Shown here: piece by piece, positions 1 through 9,773 of the stretch
Numbering within the stretch: position 1 is the stretch's first letter
Layout of the letters: each line of letters opens with the position of its first letter
Origin: Sphingobacteriales bacterium 39-19
GTDB lineage: Bacteria > Bacteroidota > Bacteroidia > Chitinophagales > Chitinophagaceae
Reading direction: 5' to 3'
NCBI GenBank assembly: GCA_001898465.1
Contig: MKTX01000003.1
Span: forward strand, 59,684 to 123,683
DNA: 64,000 nucleotides
Notes under the pieces: generated by a model
What the model was told of the DNA's origin: nothing
Database searches by the model: none
Seen by the model: only the letters and a program-made list of their open reading frames with translations
Translations under genes and position numbers: made by a program

Positions 1-27
1 TTTGCATGGTAATAAAATGTAAAGAAG

Positions 28-35
28 TAAATTTG
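28..35 (+). promoter_or_regulatory. -7 promoter element for mqnA
   Basis: TAAATTTG matches the Bacteroidota -7 consensus TAnnTTTG exactly and lies 21 bases before the mqnA start. No convincing -33 TTTG is seen at the usual spacing; the window edge cuts the upstream region. Confidence 0.5.
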
Positions 36-56
36 TACAAATTTAATTGAAAGCGA

Positions 57-791
57 TTGGACAGAAAAATAAGGGTTGGAGCCGTAAGCTACCTCAATAC
101 ATTGCCGCTGATTGATGGATTTAAAAAGGGACTTCTCCAAAATGAAATGGACTTAATAGAAGCATACCCGGCACATTTAGCCGGTATGCTCATGGGCGAT
201 GAAATTGATGTAGGACTGGTACCGGTGGCGGTAATGCCAAAACTAAAAGAGGCACACATCATTTCAAAATATTGTATTGGAGCCAGTAGCCCTGTTTGCA
301 GTGTATGCCTTTTTAGCGATGTACCTATTGAAGAAGTAAAAGAAGTGCTGGTAGATTATCAAAGCCGCACTTCGGCCGCTTTGCTGAAAATATTATTGCA
401 AAAATACTGGAAGCAACATCCCTTGCTTATAGATGCACAATCGGGTTTTGAGGAAAAATTTGGAGGCCATACGGCTGCCCTGATCATTGGCGACAGGGCT
501 TTGCAACAAAGACAGCGCAATAATTATATTTATGATTTGGCAGAAGCCTGGATGCAAATGACGAGCCTCCCCTTTGTATTTGCAGCCTGGGTGGCCAATA
601 AACAAATACCCGAATCTTTTATAACCCAATTTGATGAGGCAACCGGCCTGGGTTTACAGCATATTGATGACATTGTAAAAGCAAACCCCTGTCCATATTA
701 CGATTTGCATACTTATTTTACAAAAAATATTGATTACCGTTTAGATGCAAAAAAATTAGAAGGGCTGAATTTGTTTTTAGAGATGTTGTAA
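57..791 (+). CDS. mqnA: chorismate dehydratase MqnA (menaquinone, futalosine pathway)
   Basis: This 244-residue protein matches MqnA, which dehydrates chorismate to 3-enolpyruvylbenzoate, the first step of the futalosine route to menaquinone in the cytoplasm. The N-terminal VGAVSYLNTLPL stretch (residues 8-19) and the overall substrate-binding-protein-like fold and length are typical. The start is TTG: an in-frame TGA at 48-50 leaves it as the first possible start codon. A -7 box lies at 28-35. The second futalosine gene, mqnB, sits about 32 kb away on the other strand, which supports this pathway for the organism. The next gene is convergent and 8 bases away, with no obvious hairpin between them. 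Confidence 0.9.
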   Translation: MDRKIRVGAVSYLNTLPLIDGFKKGLLQNEMDLIEAYPAHLAGMLMGDEIDVGLVPVAVMPKLKEAHIISKYCIGASSPVCSVCLFSDVPIEEVKEVLVDYQSRTSAALLKILLQKYWKQHPLLIDAQSGFEEKFGGHTAALIIGDRALQQRQRNNYIYDLAEAWMQMTSLPFVFAAWVANKQIPESFITQFDEATGLGLQHIDDIVKANPCPYYDLHTYFTKNIDYRLDAKKLEGLNLFLEML

Positions 792-799
792 AAAAGAAT

Positions 800-3700
800 T
801 TAGCGCATCAGGATGATACTTCCTTTTCTCATAAAGTATCCACATTCCGATATGCCAGATATGTAGTAGATATAAGTTCCTGTATCGGCATCTGTATTTT
901 TATATTTACCATCCCAGCATTTTGATGGATCGTTCGTACTAAATACCAAATTACTCCAGCGATTGTAAATAATAAATTTAAATTCTTTGATTTGATTTCC
1001 TGTAACCTTCAATCCAAAGCAATCGTTTTTTCCATCTTTATTAGGAGTAAATATATTGGGCATATAAATATCCCCATCTGAGGGACTATTATTAGCTTTT
1101 ACCCATACGGTATCAGTATTTGAACAATTCTTAAGATCCGTTCCAATTACGGTATAGTACATTGATCTGTCGGGATGAGCATTGGTTGTTGCAGCAGTAG
1201 AATCATCCAAACTATTTCCCGGGTGCCATATATATGAGTTAGCGCCCGATGCAGAAAGGGTGATTCCCAGAATACTGCATTTTGCATCATTAAATGCTTT
1301 TGCATTTACATTGGGCAAGGGATTTACAGTAACAGGTACTATAAAAGTTTTGGTTTGAGGACAAATATGGTCAGTTATAATTACCTGGTAATTTTGAGTA
1401 TTTACAGGAATGGCAGTTGGGTTTTGTAAGGTACCATCATTTAATGTCGTTGATGGGCTCCATTGATAACTAATCTGTGGACTATTCCCATTTGCTCCAT
1501 TTAATATTACACTGTTGCCCTGGCAAGTTTCTTTTGCTGGAGGTTGTACAAATGTTTTAATTTCATTTGATGTAATTTTTACAGAATCTTTCCCTTTGCA
1601 TCCATTGGTAGCGGTACCGGTAACAATAAATAAAGAGGACCCTACTGAGCTCCCTGTAAATACCGGGCTAGCTATATTTGGATTATTTAATCCTGATGCC
1701 GGGCTCCAGGTATATGTGTTTGCCCCGCTTGTGGTAAGGGTTACGGATTGTCCTTTACAAATGGCAGTATCCGGTATTGATTTTACAACGGGAATTGCTT
1801 TTACGGTAACGATGATTGTATCTTTTGCATTGCAGCCATTGGCAGCAGTACCAGTAACAAATACAGTTTGCGAAGTATTCCCGGTAAAAATTGGGTTTGC
1901 AATTCCCGGGTTATTTACAGCAGTGGCAGGCAACCAGCTATATGTTTGTGCACCCGTAGTGGTAAGTAAAAGTAATTGACCATTGCATATAGAAGTATCA
2001 TTTATACTTTTGACGTTCGGCAATGGGTTTACCGTAATTTTTACACTATCTATAGCAGAGCAACCCATGCCATCAGAAACAGTGAGATAATAAGTAGTTG
2101 TATGGGTAATGGCAGCAACAGGATTTGCAATATTAGGATTACTTAAACCTGCAGCAGGGCTCCAGGAATATGTGCCGGTGCCGCTTCCCTGTAAGCTGTG
2201 TATTACGGTTGTATTACTGCAAAAACTGGTATCTGCTCCTGCGTTTGCAGTAATAAGAGATACATTTAGTACCCTGCTAAAACTATCCTTGCAGCCATTA
2301 ATATCGGTAGCTATTAATTTTATGGTATAGTTGCCACTGCTGAGATAAGTATGTGAAGTGTTTTGAGTATTAGCAGTGCCCCCATCTCCAAAATACCACT
2401 GCCAACTTATGCTGCCAATAGGATTAAAATAAACATTCCCGTTAAAGTTGTACGTATTACAGGATTGCGCACTTGAAGTAAATCGTACTGAATCTATATT
2501 GGGCGTATAAGCAACAGAAGAAACAGGAAGCATTAGGTTAAACAAAACATTCCCAGGGTTTCCTGGCAATGCGCCATTTGCCGTATTACCATTATTTGTA
2601 TTAATACCATTAAGCCCGCCATTTATGGCAGGAATAATATTTGGCGGGGTAGTAGCAGTTTTTAGCCAGATTGCGCCGCCGCCACCGCCGCCACCCGGGC
2701 CAAGAGCGCCCAGCGCCTCTCCGGTCATATTGGCTCCTTTGCCACCCTGGGCAGATACATGGGTATTACCAGCAAAATTTTGAGTATTTATTAAAATGGT
2801 TCCACCAGCACCACCGCCTCCCATGCCTTCATGGCAATAATATTGAGCCTGGCCCGAGGGATCACAGTCTTTTCCGTTATCGCCATTAGAAATAATGTCG
2901 TGGTTATTTGTAATAAGTTGATTGCAATTAATAATTATAATTCCACCCCCATTACCACCATCAGAATTAAAACCTAAATTATTACAATGGCCGGCGCCTC
3001 CACCACCGCCTAAGAATATTTTATTTTGTAGGGCTGAATAGTTCAATGAATACCCGCCAACACCTCCATTTTGACCGGGGCCGGGGCAAGTAGCCCATTG
3101 ATTTCCTCCATTACCGCCCTGGCCAAAATTACCCCCACCGCCACCACCGGAATTATGATCTAATCCGCCGCCACCCCCATTGGCAGGTGCGCCACGGCCA
3201 CTGGCTCTTAATAAGGAATAATCTGCAATTCCCTCTCCTTTTAATGCTGCTAAAGTAGAAGAACTTGGCAAATAATAATCTAAAATATTACAGACATAAG
3301 AACTGAGAAGGGTATTAATTCCTTTGCCTCCTTTAAATCCATTTCCACTGGTATTGATATCAGCGCCTAAGGTTAAAGTGTTTTGAACATTGAGGGCTAA
3401 TACACCCCCTTTACTACCATCCCAGGGCAAGCTGGAAAGCGAAGCACTTGTGCTGTAATTACTAAAGTAAGGTACCCTCACAAATTGAACTTTGCCATCG
3501 GGAATATCGTAAGGCCTTAATAAATCATTTTTTAGTTCCAGGGTATTACCAACTTTTGATTTAATATAATTGTATTCGTAATTCCCACTATTTGTATAGT
3601 TTGTAATTGTTCCATACTGGTTTGTATTGGTACTGTCAATCACAGCGCCTTTCATTTGAATGATGAGGATGGTATCGCCCACATTAAAAGCAGTTGCATC

Positions 3701-4543
3701 TTCTACTTCAAATTTGTTTGAGCAACTTATTTTACTGATAACAGGGGTATAATCATTTATAATATTTGTATCTGGTGGAGTCACTATGCAACTATCCACA
3801 ATGAGTGTACATTGAGGGTTCGTAGAATTTATGGTTGCACTACCCGAAAGTGTTCCGTTGTAAAGAGTATTTCCTTGCTTATTGATCAAATTATCAAAAA
3901 CATAATAAGCTTTAAGCCCCGTTTGGGTTGTGGGATTGGGCAGTGAATTGGCCATATTAGCCCTTATTTCTGATTGTGTTCTTGCAACGTTCCAAATGCG
4001 GACTTCATTGATGTAACCTTTAAAATTTTCGATAAATGCGCCACTGTATAACCCAACCCTGGTAGGAAAATCATTTTGAAATAAATTACCGGTTGCGTTG
4101 ACCTGGCTCATTAAAAAACCATTTCTATAAAACTTTAAAGTAGCGCCATTGTAAACCATTGCAACATGATATGTTTTATTTAGTGTTGGTTCACATACAT
4201 CGGGTGTAGCAAAAAAACCATTAGAAGTTGTAATGTAACCGCCATCTAATCGCAACAAATAATTGGCGTCTGATGGACTAAGATGTTTTGAAACAATATC
4301 ACCAATATTATCATTAGCGGCATGAGGAATATATGGCTGATCTCTGTTTACGACTGCTTCTATAGTAACTTGATTTCCCGGAATATCGATATCCCCAAAT
4401 TCTGCAAATGAAGAATATGTTGTAAAATGAATCCAGTTATTACAAGCCAGGTTAAATTTAGAATGATTATTTCTAAAAGTAGAATTATTTTGAGCACACA
4501 AAGTAGTTGATATTAAAAATGTAGCAAAGATTAATGCTCGCAT
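800..4543 (-). CDS. large secreted surface protein with LamG, glycine-rich, PKD and Ig-like modules and a type IX (CHU_C) C-terminal domain
   Basis: The ATG at 4543 is preferred (1247 residues) because it begins directly with a signal peptide (MRALIFATFLISTTLCAQ). A TTG at 4564 would extend it by seven residues and overlap the flippase stop. After the signal comes a concanavalin/LamG-like domain (about 30-215), then a long region with glycine-rich runs alternating with short beta-strand-like GGxIxIN segments (about 390-690). A PKD domain follows (WYFGDGG, HTYLSSGNYTI, about 720-790), then several tandem Ig-like repeats of about 80 residues with a YSWxPAxGLxNPxIANP pattern. The end carries the gliding-motility/T9SS type B domain (MPNIFTPNKDGKND, then YNRW, CWDGKY, GTYIYYI). 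Such proteins are exported by the type IX secretion system and displayed or released. The ligand is unknown. It is probably cotranscribed with the flippase gene, which ends 10 bases upstream. Confidence 0.85.
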   Translation of the reverse strand: MRALIFATFLISTTLCAQNNSTFRNNHSKFNLACNNWIHFTTYSSFAEFGDIDIPGNQVTIEAVVNRDQPYIPHAANDNIGDIVSKHLSPSDANYLLRLDGGYITTSNGFFATPDVCEPTLNKTYHVAMVYNGATLKFYRNGFLMSQVNATGNLFQNDFPTRVGLYSGAFIENFKGYINEVRIWNVARTQSEIRANMANSLPNPTTQTGLKAYYVFDNLINKQGNTLYNGTLSGSATINSTNPQCTLIVDSCIVTPPDTNIINDYTPVISKISCSNKFEVEDATAFNVGDTILIIQMKGAVIDSTNTNQYGTITNYTNSGNYEYNYIKSKVGNTLELKNDLLRPYDIPDGKVQFVRVPYFSNYSTSASLSSLPWDGSKGGVLALNVQNTLTLGADINTSGNGFKGGKGINTLLSSYVCNILDYYLPSSSTLAALKGEGIADYSLLRASGRGAPANGGGGGLDHNSGGGGGGNFGQGGNGGNQWATCPGPGQNGGVGGYSLNYSALQNKIFLGGGGGAGHCNNLGFNSDGGNGGGIIIINCNQLITNNHDIISNGDNGKDCDPSGQAQYYCHEGMGGGGAGGTILINTQNFAGNTHVSAQGGKGANMTGEALGALGPGGGGGGGAIWLKTATTPPNIIPAINGGLNGINTNNGNTANGALPGNPGNVLFNLMLPVSSVAYTPNIDSVRFTSSAQSCNTYNFNGNVYFNPIGSISWQWYFGDGGTANTQNTSHTYLSSGNYTIKLIATDINGCKDSFSRVLNVSLITANAGADTSFCSNTTVIHSLQGSGTGTYSWSPAAGLSNPNIANPVAAITHTTTYYLTVSDGMGCSAIDSVKITVNPLPNVKSINDTSICNGQLLLLTTTGAQTYSWLPATAVNNPGIANPIFTGNTSQTVFVTGTAANGCNAKDTIIVTVKAIPVVKSIPDTAICKGQSVTLTTSGANTYTWSPASGLNNPNIASPVFTGSSVGSSLFIVTGTATNGCKGKDSVKITSNEIKTFVQPPAKETCQGNSVILNGANGNSPQISYQWSPSTTLNDGTLQNPTAIPVNTQNYQVIITDHICPQTKTFIVPVTVNPLPNVNAKAFNDAKCSILGITLSASGANSYIWHPGNSLDDSTAATTNAHPDRSMYYTVIGTDLKNCSNTDTVWVKANNSPSDGDIYMPNIFTPNKDGKNDCFGLKVTGNQIKEFKFIIYNRWSNLVFSTNDPSKCWDGKYKNTDADTGTYIYYISGISECGYFMRKGSIILMR

Positions 4544-4553
4544 GTATGAAATT

Positions 4554-6056
4554 TTATTTATCAATAATTTTTTTAATTCTTTTATTCAAAGCGGTGAGAA
4601 TCGGTCTTACATCAGGGGATATATTTCTAGAATAAATGATAATTATAAAAAATATAATGAAGAATAAAGTTCGTCCTATTAACCCACTAAGTCCAAATAT
4701 ATTATTGAAAATATAGTAAGTTATTATGTATCCTATAAAAGAGTAAATAATTATTTCCAATGTTTTTATACTAAACGGTTGCAGCCTGAATTTTTTCCAA
4801 AGAAACCAGTATCGAATAGCATTATAAATGGTAAATGAAACCAGGTTTGCAAGCGCCGGGCCAATGATTCCATATTTAACGGTGAGAATGTAACTCAAAG
4901 GTATTATTAATGCCGTTAGCAACACACTTGTCCATAATTCAAAACGCCAATATACCGACGTTCCGATGATTTGTGAATTTACGCCTGTTCCCATTTCAAT
5001 AATGGTTACCATTCCAATAATGAAAAATACCCATTTGCCTTCTAAATATTCCGGGTTAATGTTAAAGAAACGAATGGCATCTTCATAATTTAACCAAATA
5101 CAAAAAAAAGTAAACAAAGCAAAGCTTAATAAATTAATAGAAGATCTTTTGTATATTTTACTAATTTGATGGTGATCTTTATCTTTCCAGGCACGGGATA
5201 ATACCGGGATGGTAATGGCGATGATGCTTCGGTAGGGCGCTTGTAACAACGAAACCAGGTAAATTGAAAATGCAAAAATACCGGCTTTAGCAAGATCTAA
5301 TTTAGAAGCCAGCACCAGGGTATCAATAACCGATCTTAAAACACTTACAATAACTACAAAAGAGGAAAGGAGCATAATGCTGAATATTTTCTTCCGAAAT
5401 TTATGCGTCACCCTGCTTTTTTTAAAACTTAACCATAGCTCACCCTTTTTATATAATATAAAGACCAGTAAGAGTACAATAAATCCATACTGGAGTATGA
5501 ATAAGAAAACAAAAGTTTCAAAACTAATGATGTTTAAAACTTTTAAAACAATTACGGCCAATGTAAATACACGTAATGCACATTCTTTTAAAAAGCTGGT
5601 GAGTACCCCTTTTTGGAATGCATACGAATAAGATTCCAGGATATTAAAAAGTAAGATCGTAAATGCCATGGGTAATGTATAGTAAAAATATTCTACTAAC
5701 ATTTTTGAGTTCGTATTAAACTTACGGATAATTAAAGGTTGCATTAAATAAAACACCAGGCAGGTAATTACGAAGCCGCCCATAGCCACTTTAAGCGCCA
5801 ATGCCAGGGCATCATTGTCCCTGGGAAGGGTATGATCCTGGTAGTAAGGAAAGAATTTTACCAGGTAAGAAGTTACGCCAAAAGTAGAAAAGGCACAGAT
5901 CAGCAAACTTATTTCTCTTAACGAGGTGGTAAGTCCATATTGTTCCGGTGTAAACCACCCATTGTGGGTAAGCAGGTACACATTCAATGCGCCAACGAGA
6001 AAGCCCAGGTAAATCCACCAGGTGGCTTTTAAACTGCTTTTCCTTATTTGCGACAT
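4554..6056 (-). CDS. Wzx-like polysaccharide flippase (MOP superfamily)
   Basis: This 500-residue integral membrane protein has about 12-14 hydrophobic segments spread over its whole length, and a basic C-terminus. The pattern and length fit the oligosaccharide flippase branch of the MOP/MVF superfamily, which moves undecaprenyl-linked glycan units across the inner membrane. It lies divergently from the sugar-nucleotide genes starting at 6172, so it likely exports the glycan built by that island. The downstream gene on the same strand is the large type IX-sorted protein. No polymerase (Wzy) could be identified with confidence in the window. The family is clear, but the actual substrate is inferred from context. 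Confidence 0.82.
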   Translation of the reverse strand: MSQIRKSSLKATWWIYLGFLVGALNVYLLTHNGWFTPEQYGLTTSLREISLLICAFSTFGVTSYLVKFFPYYQDHTLPRDNDALALALKVAMGGFVITCLVFYLMQPLIIRKFNTNSKMLVEYFYYTLPMAFTILLFNILESYSYAFQKGVLTSFLKECALRVFTLAVIVLKVLNIISFETFVFLFILQYGFIVLLLVFILYKKGELWLSFKKSRVTHKFRKKIFSIMLLSSFVVIVSVLRSVIDTLVLASKLDLAKAGIFAFSIYLVSLLQAPYRSIIAITIPVLSRAWKDKDHHQISKIYKRSSINLLSFALFTFFCIWLNYEDAIRFFNINPEYLEGKWVFFIIGMVTIIEMGTGVNSQIIGTSVYWRFELWTSVLLTALIIPLSYILTVKYGIIGPALANLVSFTIYNAIRYWFLWKKFRLQPFSIKTLEIIIYSFIGYIITYYIFNNIFGLSGLIGRTLFFIIFFIIIIYSRNISPDVRPILTALNKRIKKIIDK

Positions 6057-6088
6057 GAATTAGTAATTAGTTAAGTGTGTTTATTAAC

Positions 6089-6096
6089 TATTTTTG
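6089..6096 (+). promoter_or_regulatory. -7 promoter element upstream of rfbF
   Basis: TATTTTTG matches TAnnTTTG exactly and lies 75 bases upstream of the rfbF start, in the divergent region between the flippase and the sugar operon. No good -33 TTTG was found at 19-21 bases. This could drive the 6.2-14.8 kb plus-strand run. Confidence 0.4.
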
Positions 6097-6171
6097 CGAA
6101 ATTATACGAAATAAGGCCTAAATATAATGCATTGAGAATAGTTTGCTTTATTTTGAACTTAAAACTACATT

Positions 6172-6948
6172 ATGAAAGTGGTGATATTTGCTGGCGGGCT
6201 GGGTACAAGAATTGCTGAAGAAACCGGCTCGAGGCCCAAACCCATGGTAGAAATTGGCGGCAAGCCCATCCTTTGGCATATTCTGAAAATGTATAGTCAT
6301 TATGGCTTTAATGAATTTATTATTTGCCTGGGATATAAAGGATATGTGATTAAAGAATATTTCATGAACTATTTTTTACACAACGCCGATTTTACCATCG
6401 ATATTGCAAAAAACGAAGTGGAATTCCATAGCCGCACCAAAGAAAATTTTAAAATCACTTTAGTTGATACCGGTTTAGAAACCAAAACCGCTGGCCGGCT
6501 TAAAGCCGTAAAAGAGTATATCGGTAACGAAGATTTTATGCTTACTTATGGCGATGGTTTAAGTGATATTAATTTGCAGGAACTGTTAGCTTACCATACA
6601 TCACATGGTAAATTAGCAACGGTTACTGCGGTACAGTTAGAAGCTCGTTTTGGGGGTATGGATTTAAGTAAAGACAATGAAGTGCTGGCCTTTAGAGAAA
6701 AAGCAAAAGATGAAACAAAATGGATCAATGCCGGTTTTTTTGTATTAAAACCCCAGGTGTTCGATTTGCTTGAGGGCGATATGAAAAATACGATGTGGGA
6801 AGATGAACCCCTGGAAAAATTAACCAACCGGGGGCAATTGCAGGCATATCGTCATTTTGGATTTTGGAAATGCATGGATGCATTAAGAGATAAAATGGAA
6901 TTTGAAACCTTATGGGAGACCGGTAATGCAAAATGGAAAAAATGGTAA
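6172..6948 (+). CDS. rfbF: glucose-1-phosphate cytidylyltransferase
   Basis: The enzyme couples glucose 1-phosphate and CTP to CDP-glucose. The 258-residue length is that of RfbF. The nucleotidyltransferase signature FAGGLGTR is at residues 6-13, followed by RPKPM (21-25), and the metal-binding TYGDGLSD is at 125-132. It opens a tightly packed operon: its last 16 bases overlap rfbG, which uses its product. The divergent upstream neighbour is the flippase. The CTP rather than TTP specificity is inferred from the close match to RfbF and from the adjacent CDP-glucose dehydratase. Confidence 0.93.
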   Translation: MKVVIFAGGLGTRIAEETGSRPKPMVEIGGKPILWHILKMYSHYGFNEFIICLGYKGYVIKEYFMNYFLHNADFTIDIAKNEVEFHSRTKENFKITLVDTGLETKTAGRLKAVKEYIGNEDFMLTYGDGLSDINLQELLAYHTSHGKLATVTAVQLEARFGGMDLSKDNEVLAFREKAKDETKWINAGFFVLKPQVFDLLEGDMKNTMWEDEPLEKLTNRGQLQAYRHFGFWKCMDALRDKMEFETLWETGNAKWKKW

Positions 6949-8015
6949 ACGAAGATTCTTTAAAAAAATATTATTCCGGTAAAAAAGTATTTATCACCGG
7001 CCATACCGGGTTTAAAGGAAGCTGGCTTTCCTTGTGGTTAAAAATACTGGGCGCTCAAATAAAAGGGTACGCCCTGGCACCGGAGTATGGCGGCGGCATT
7101 TATGAACAAGCAAACCCATTTTCACCGGCATTGGATGTAATTGCCGATATCCGGGATAAAGAAAAATTAACCCACGCTCTTTTATCTTTTAAACCGGATT
7201 TTATTTTTCACCTGGCTGCCCAGCCACTGGTTCGCCGAAGTTATCGCATACCTGCAGAAACTTTCGATATAAATGTAACCGGTACCGCCAACCTGCTGGA
7301 AGCCGTGAAGGCGCTGCAAAATAAATGTACAGTCATTATTATTACTACCGATAAAGTATATCTCAATAAAGAAAAAGATATTTTGTACACAGAAGAAGAT
7401 GCCCTGGGCGGCTATGATCCATATAGCGCCAGTAAAGCCTGTACAGAATTAGCTGTAAGTGCATTTAGGAATTCTTTTTTTAATACCCTTGAATACCGGC
7501 ACCATCAAAAAGCAATTGCAACGGTTAGGGCAGGCAATGTAATGGGAGGAGGAGATTTTAGTGAAGACCGCTTGGTGCCAGATATCATTAAAGCCATTAT
7601 GGAAAAACGGGAAGTGGAGTTACGAAGCCCGGCATCGGTAAGGCCCTGGCAACATGTACTGGAGCCATTGGGTGGCTACTTGCTTTTGGGAGGATTGCTG
7701 CATGATGATATACAATATTCGGGCGCTTATAATTTGGGGCCTGAACCCGAAGATCATCTTACCGTACAGCAACTGGCAGAAGAAGCCATCGCCATATTAG
7801 GAACGGGAAACTGGAAATATACCGGGGATAGTACCCAGCCCCATGAAGCCGGTATTTTAAAACTGAGTATAGAAAAAGCGAAAACTAAATTAGGATGGCA
7901 GCCCAAGCTGAATGCCCGGCAGGCCATTGCCTTAACCATGAACTGGTATAAAAATGCAAAAAACCAGGTGGATGCTTTTTCTACCAAACAAATTTTTGAT
8001 TACATGCAAAAATGA
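6933..8015 (+). CDS. rfbG: CDP-glucose 4,6-dehydratase
   Basis: This 360-residue extended SDR enzyme converts CDP-glucose to CDP-4-keto-6-deoxyglucose. The NAD-binding motif GHTGFKGSW is at residues 23-31, the ITTDK segment near 137-141, and the catalytic Tyr164/Lys168 pair is in PYSASK. The start overlaps rfbF by 16 bases; an ATG three codons later (6942) is an alternative. The stop overlaps the following epimerase start by 4 bases (ATGA at 8012-8015), so translational coupling is likely. The gene order rfbF-rfbG is the standard CDP-deoxysugar entry module. Confidence 0.93.
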   Translation: MEKMVNEDSLKKYYSGKKVFITGHTGFKGSWLSLWLKILGAQIKGYALAPEYGGGIYEQANPFSPALDVIADIRDKEKLTHALLSFKPDFIFHLAAQPLVRRSYRIPAETFDINVTGTANLLEAVKALQNKCTVIIITTDKVYLNKEKDILYTEEDALGGYDPYSASKACTELAVSAFRNSFFNTLEYRHHQKAIATVRAGNVMGGGDFSEDRLVPDIIKAIMEKREVELRSPASVRPWQHVLEPLGGYLLLGGLLHDDIQYSGAYNLGPEPEDHLTVQQLAEEAIAILGTGNWKYTGDSTQPHEAGILKLSIEKAKTKLGWQPKLNARQAIALTMNWYKNAKNQVDAFSTKQIFDYMQK

Positions 8016-8542
8016 TATTTACTGAAACCATATTAAAAGGTAGTTATGTAATAGATCCTGTTATTTTAGGTGATAACAGGGGTTGGTTTATGCGTACATT
8101 TTGTAAGGAAGAATTTGCAGCAATACAGCATACAAAAGAATGGGTGCAAATGAATCAATCATTCACCCGGCAAAAAGGCACCATACGGGGAATGCATTTT
8201 CAACATGCCCCGCATGCCGAAATAAAACTGGTACGGTGTATTGCCGGGGCCATTTTTGATGTTATTATTGATATGCGGAAAAACAGTAAAACATACCTGC
8301 AATGGGTGGGCACCACCTTAAGTGCTGAAAATAAAAAGTCATTTTATATACCCGAAGGTTTTGCTCATGGATTTCAAACACTGGCAGACAATACTGAAAT
8401 TGTGTATGCGCATACCGGTTTCTATAATGCCGAATTTGAATCCGGTGTTTTATACAACGATCCTAAAGTGAATATTCAATGGCCTTTGCCGGTTACTGAA
8501 CTATCAGTAAGAGACCGCAATCATGCGCCTATAAAAGATTAA
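8012..8542 (+). CDS. RmlC-like 4-keto-6-deoxysugar 3,5-epimerase
   Basis: A 176-residue cupin of the RmlC/dTDP-4-dehydrorhamnose 3,5-epimerase family. The conserved RGMHFQ (59-64, catalytic His62), the FDVIIDMR strand (82-89) and the IPEGFAHGF motif are present. In this operon the substrate is more likely the CDP-4-keto-6-deoxyglucose made by RfbG than a dTDP-sugar, since no RmlA, RmlB or RmlD was seen nearby. It may epimerise at C3, C5 or both. The family call is firm; the nucleotide specificity is inferred from neighbours. It overlaps rfbG by 4 bases and precedes the C-methyltransferase by 3. Confidence 0.85.
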   Translation: MIFTETILKGSYVIDPVILGDNRGWFMRTFCKEEFAAIQHTKEWVQMNQSFTRQKGTIRGMHFQHAPHAEIKLVRCIAGAIFDVIIDMRKNSKTYLQWVGTTLSAENKKSFYIPEGFAHGFQTLADNTEIVYAHTGFYNAEFESGVLYNDPKVNIQWPLPVTELSVRDRNHAPIKD

Positions 8543-8545
8543 TTT

Positions 8546-9772
8546 ATGAATTGTAGATTTTGCAAAACAGCATTACAAAATGTTTTTATTGACCTGGGCA
8601 ATTCACCTGCCTCTAATTCTTTTTTAACAAAAGAGCAGTTAAACGAGCCCGAAATATTTTATCCTTTAAAAGTATTTACCTGCCCTTCTTGTTTCCTGGT
8701 ACAGGTAGATGAGTATAAAAAGTCGGATGCCATTTTTGATAATACCTATGTTTACTTTTCTTCGTATAGCACAAGCTGGCTGGCGCATGCCAAAAAATAT
8801 ACAGAAGAAATGGAGCAAAGATTCCAGCTTGATAAAAATTCTTTAATAGTTGAAATTGCCAGTAATGATGGTTATTTGTTGCAATATTTTAAAGAGAAGA
8901 AAATACCTGTTCTTGGGATAGAGCCCACAGCCAATACCGCCCGGGTAGCCGAAGAGAAAGGAATTCCCTCGGTAATTGATTTTTTTGGGGTTCGATTGGC
9001 TACCGATTTAGCTGCAAAAGGAACCTGGGCAGATTTGTTATTAGGCAATAATGTACTGGCGCATGTGCCGGATATTGTGGACTTTGTTAGTGGCATGAAA
9101 ATTATTTTAAAACCCCGGGGTGTTATTACCATGGAGTTTCCCCACTTGCTGCAACTGGTAGAAAAAAACCAGTTTGATACTATTTACCATGAGCACTTTT
9201 CTTATATATCTTTTAATGCCGTAACTAGAATATTTGAAGCAGCAGGCCTGGAGGTGTTCGATGTACAGGAAATACCTACCCATGGGGGATCTTTGCGGAT
9301 TTTTGCAAAGCACAAAGAAGATAACAGCAAAAAAACAGAACCCGCTGTAAAAGAATTATTGCAGAAAGAGAAAGATCATGGTATGTTGCATATGGAATAT
9401 TATGATCATTTTCAGCAAAAAGCCATGCAGGTAAAACTGGCTTTACTGGAATTTTTAATAAGCCAGAAAAAAGCAGGCAAAAAAGTAGCTGCTTATGGCG
9501 CTGCCGCCAAAGGGAATACATTATTAAATTATTGTGGTGTAAAGGCTGACCTGGTAGATTTTGTAATTGATGCCAACCCGCATAAGCAAGATAAGTTTAT
9601 GCCTGCAAGTCATATCCCGGTTTATGCAGAACAATATTTAAAAGATCAGAAACCGGATTATGTTATTATTTTACCCTGGAATTTGAAGGAAGAAGTAATG
9701 TCGCAACTTGAATATATTAAAACATGGGGAGGTAAGTTTGTAATACCTATACCTGCTTTGCAAATTATTTAA
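8546..9772 (+). CDS. sugar C-methyltransferase (TylC3/NovU/EvaC type)
   Basis: This 408-residue protein has the three-part layout of deoxysugar C-methyltransferases. There is an N-terminal zinc-binding part with Cys3, Cys6, Cys46 and Cys49, a central SAM-binding domain (VEIASNDGYLLQYF, about 102-115), and a C-terminal nucleotide-binding-like domain with AAYGAAAKGNTLLNY near residue 315. Known members add a methyl to C3 or C5 of 4-keto-6-deoxyhexoses bound to a nucleotide. Placed between an epimerase and a ketoreductase in the rfbFG operon, it most likely produces a CDP-linked branched-chain sugar. The methylated carbon cannot be read from the sequence. Confidence 0.87.
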   Translation: MNCRFCKTALQNVFIDLGNSPASNSFLTKEQLNEPEIFYPLKVFTCPSCFLVQVDEYKKSDAIFDNTYVYFSSYSTSWLAHAKKYTEEMEQRFQLDKNSLIVEIASNDGYLLQYFKEKKIPVLGIEPTANTARVAEEKGIPSVIDFFGVRLATDLAAKGTWADLLLGNNVLAHVPDIVDFVSGMKIILKPRGVITMEFPHLLQLVEKNQFDTIYHEHFSYISFNAVTRIFEAAGLEVFDVQEIPTHGGSLRIFAKHKEDNSKKTEPAVKELLQKEKDHGMLHMEYYDHFQQKAMQVKLALLEFLISQKKAGKKVAAYGAAAKGNTLLNYCGVKADLVDFVIDANPHKQDKFMPASHIPVYAEQYLKDQKPDYVIILPWNLKEEVMSQLEYIKTWGGKFVIPIPALQII

Positions 9773-9773
9773 T

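Noticed and set aside
1515..2330. Open frames on the plus strand opposite the repeat region of the large type IX protein.
   Set aside because: They are shadows of the repetitive minus-strand coding sequence and carry no recognisable domain or start signal.
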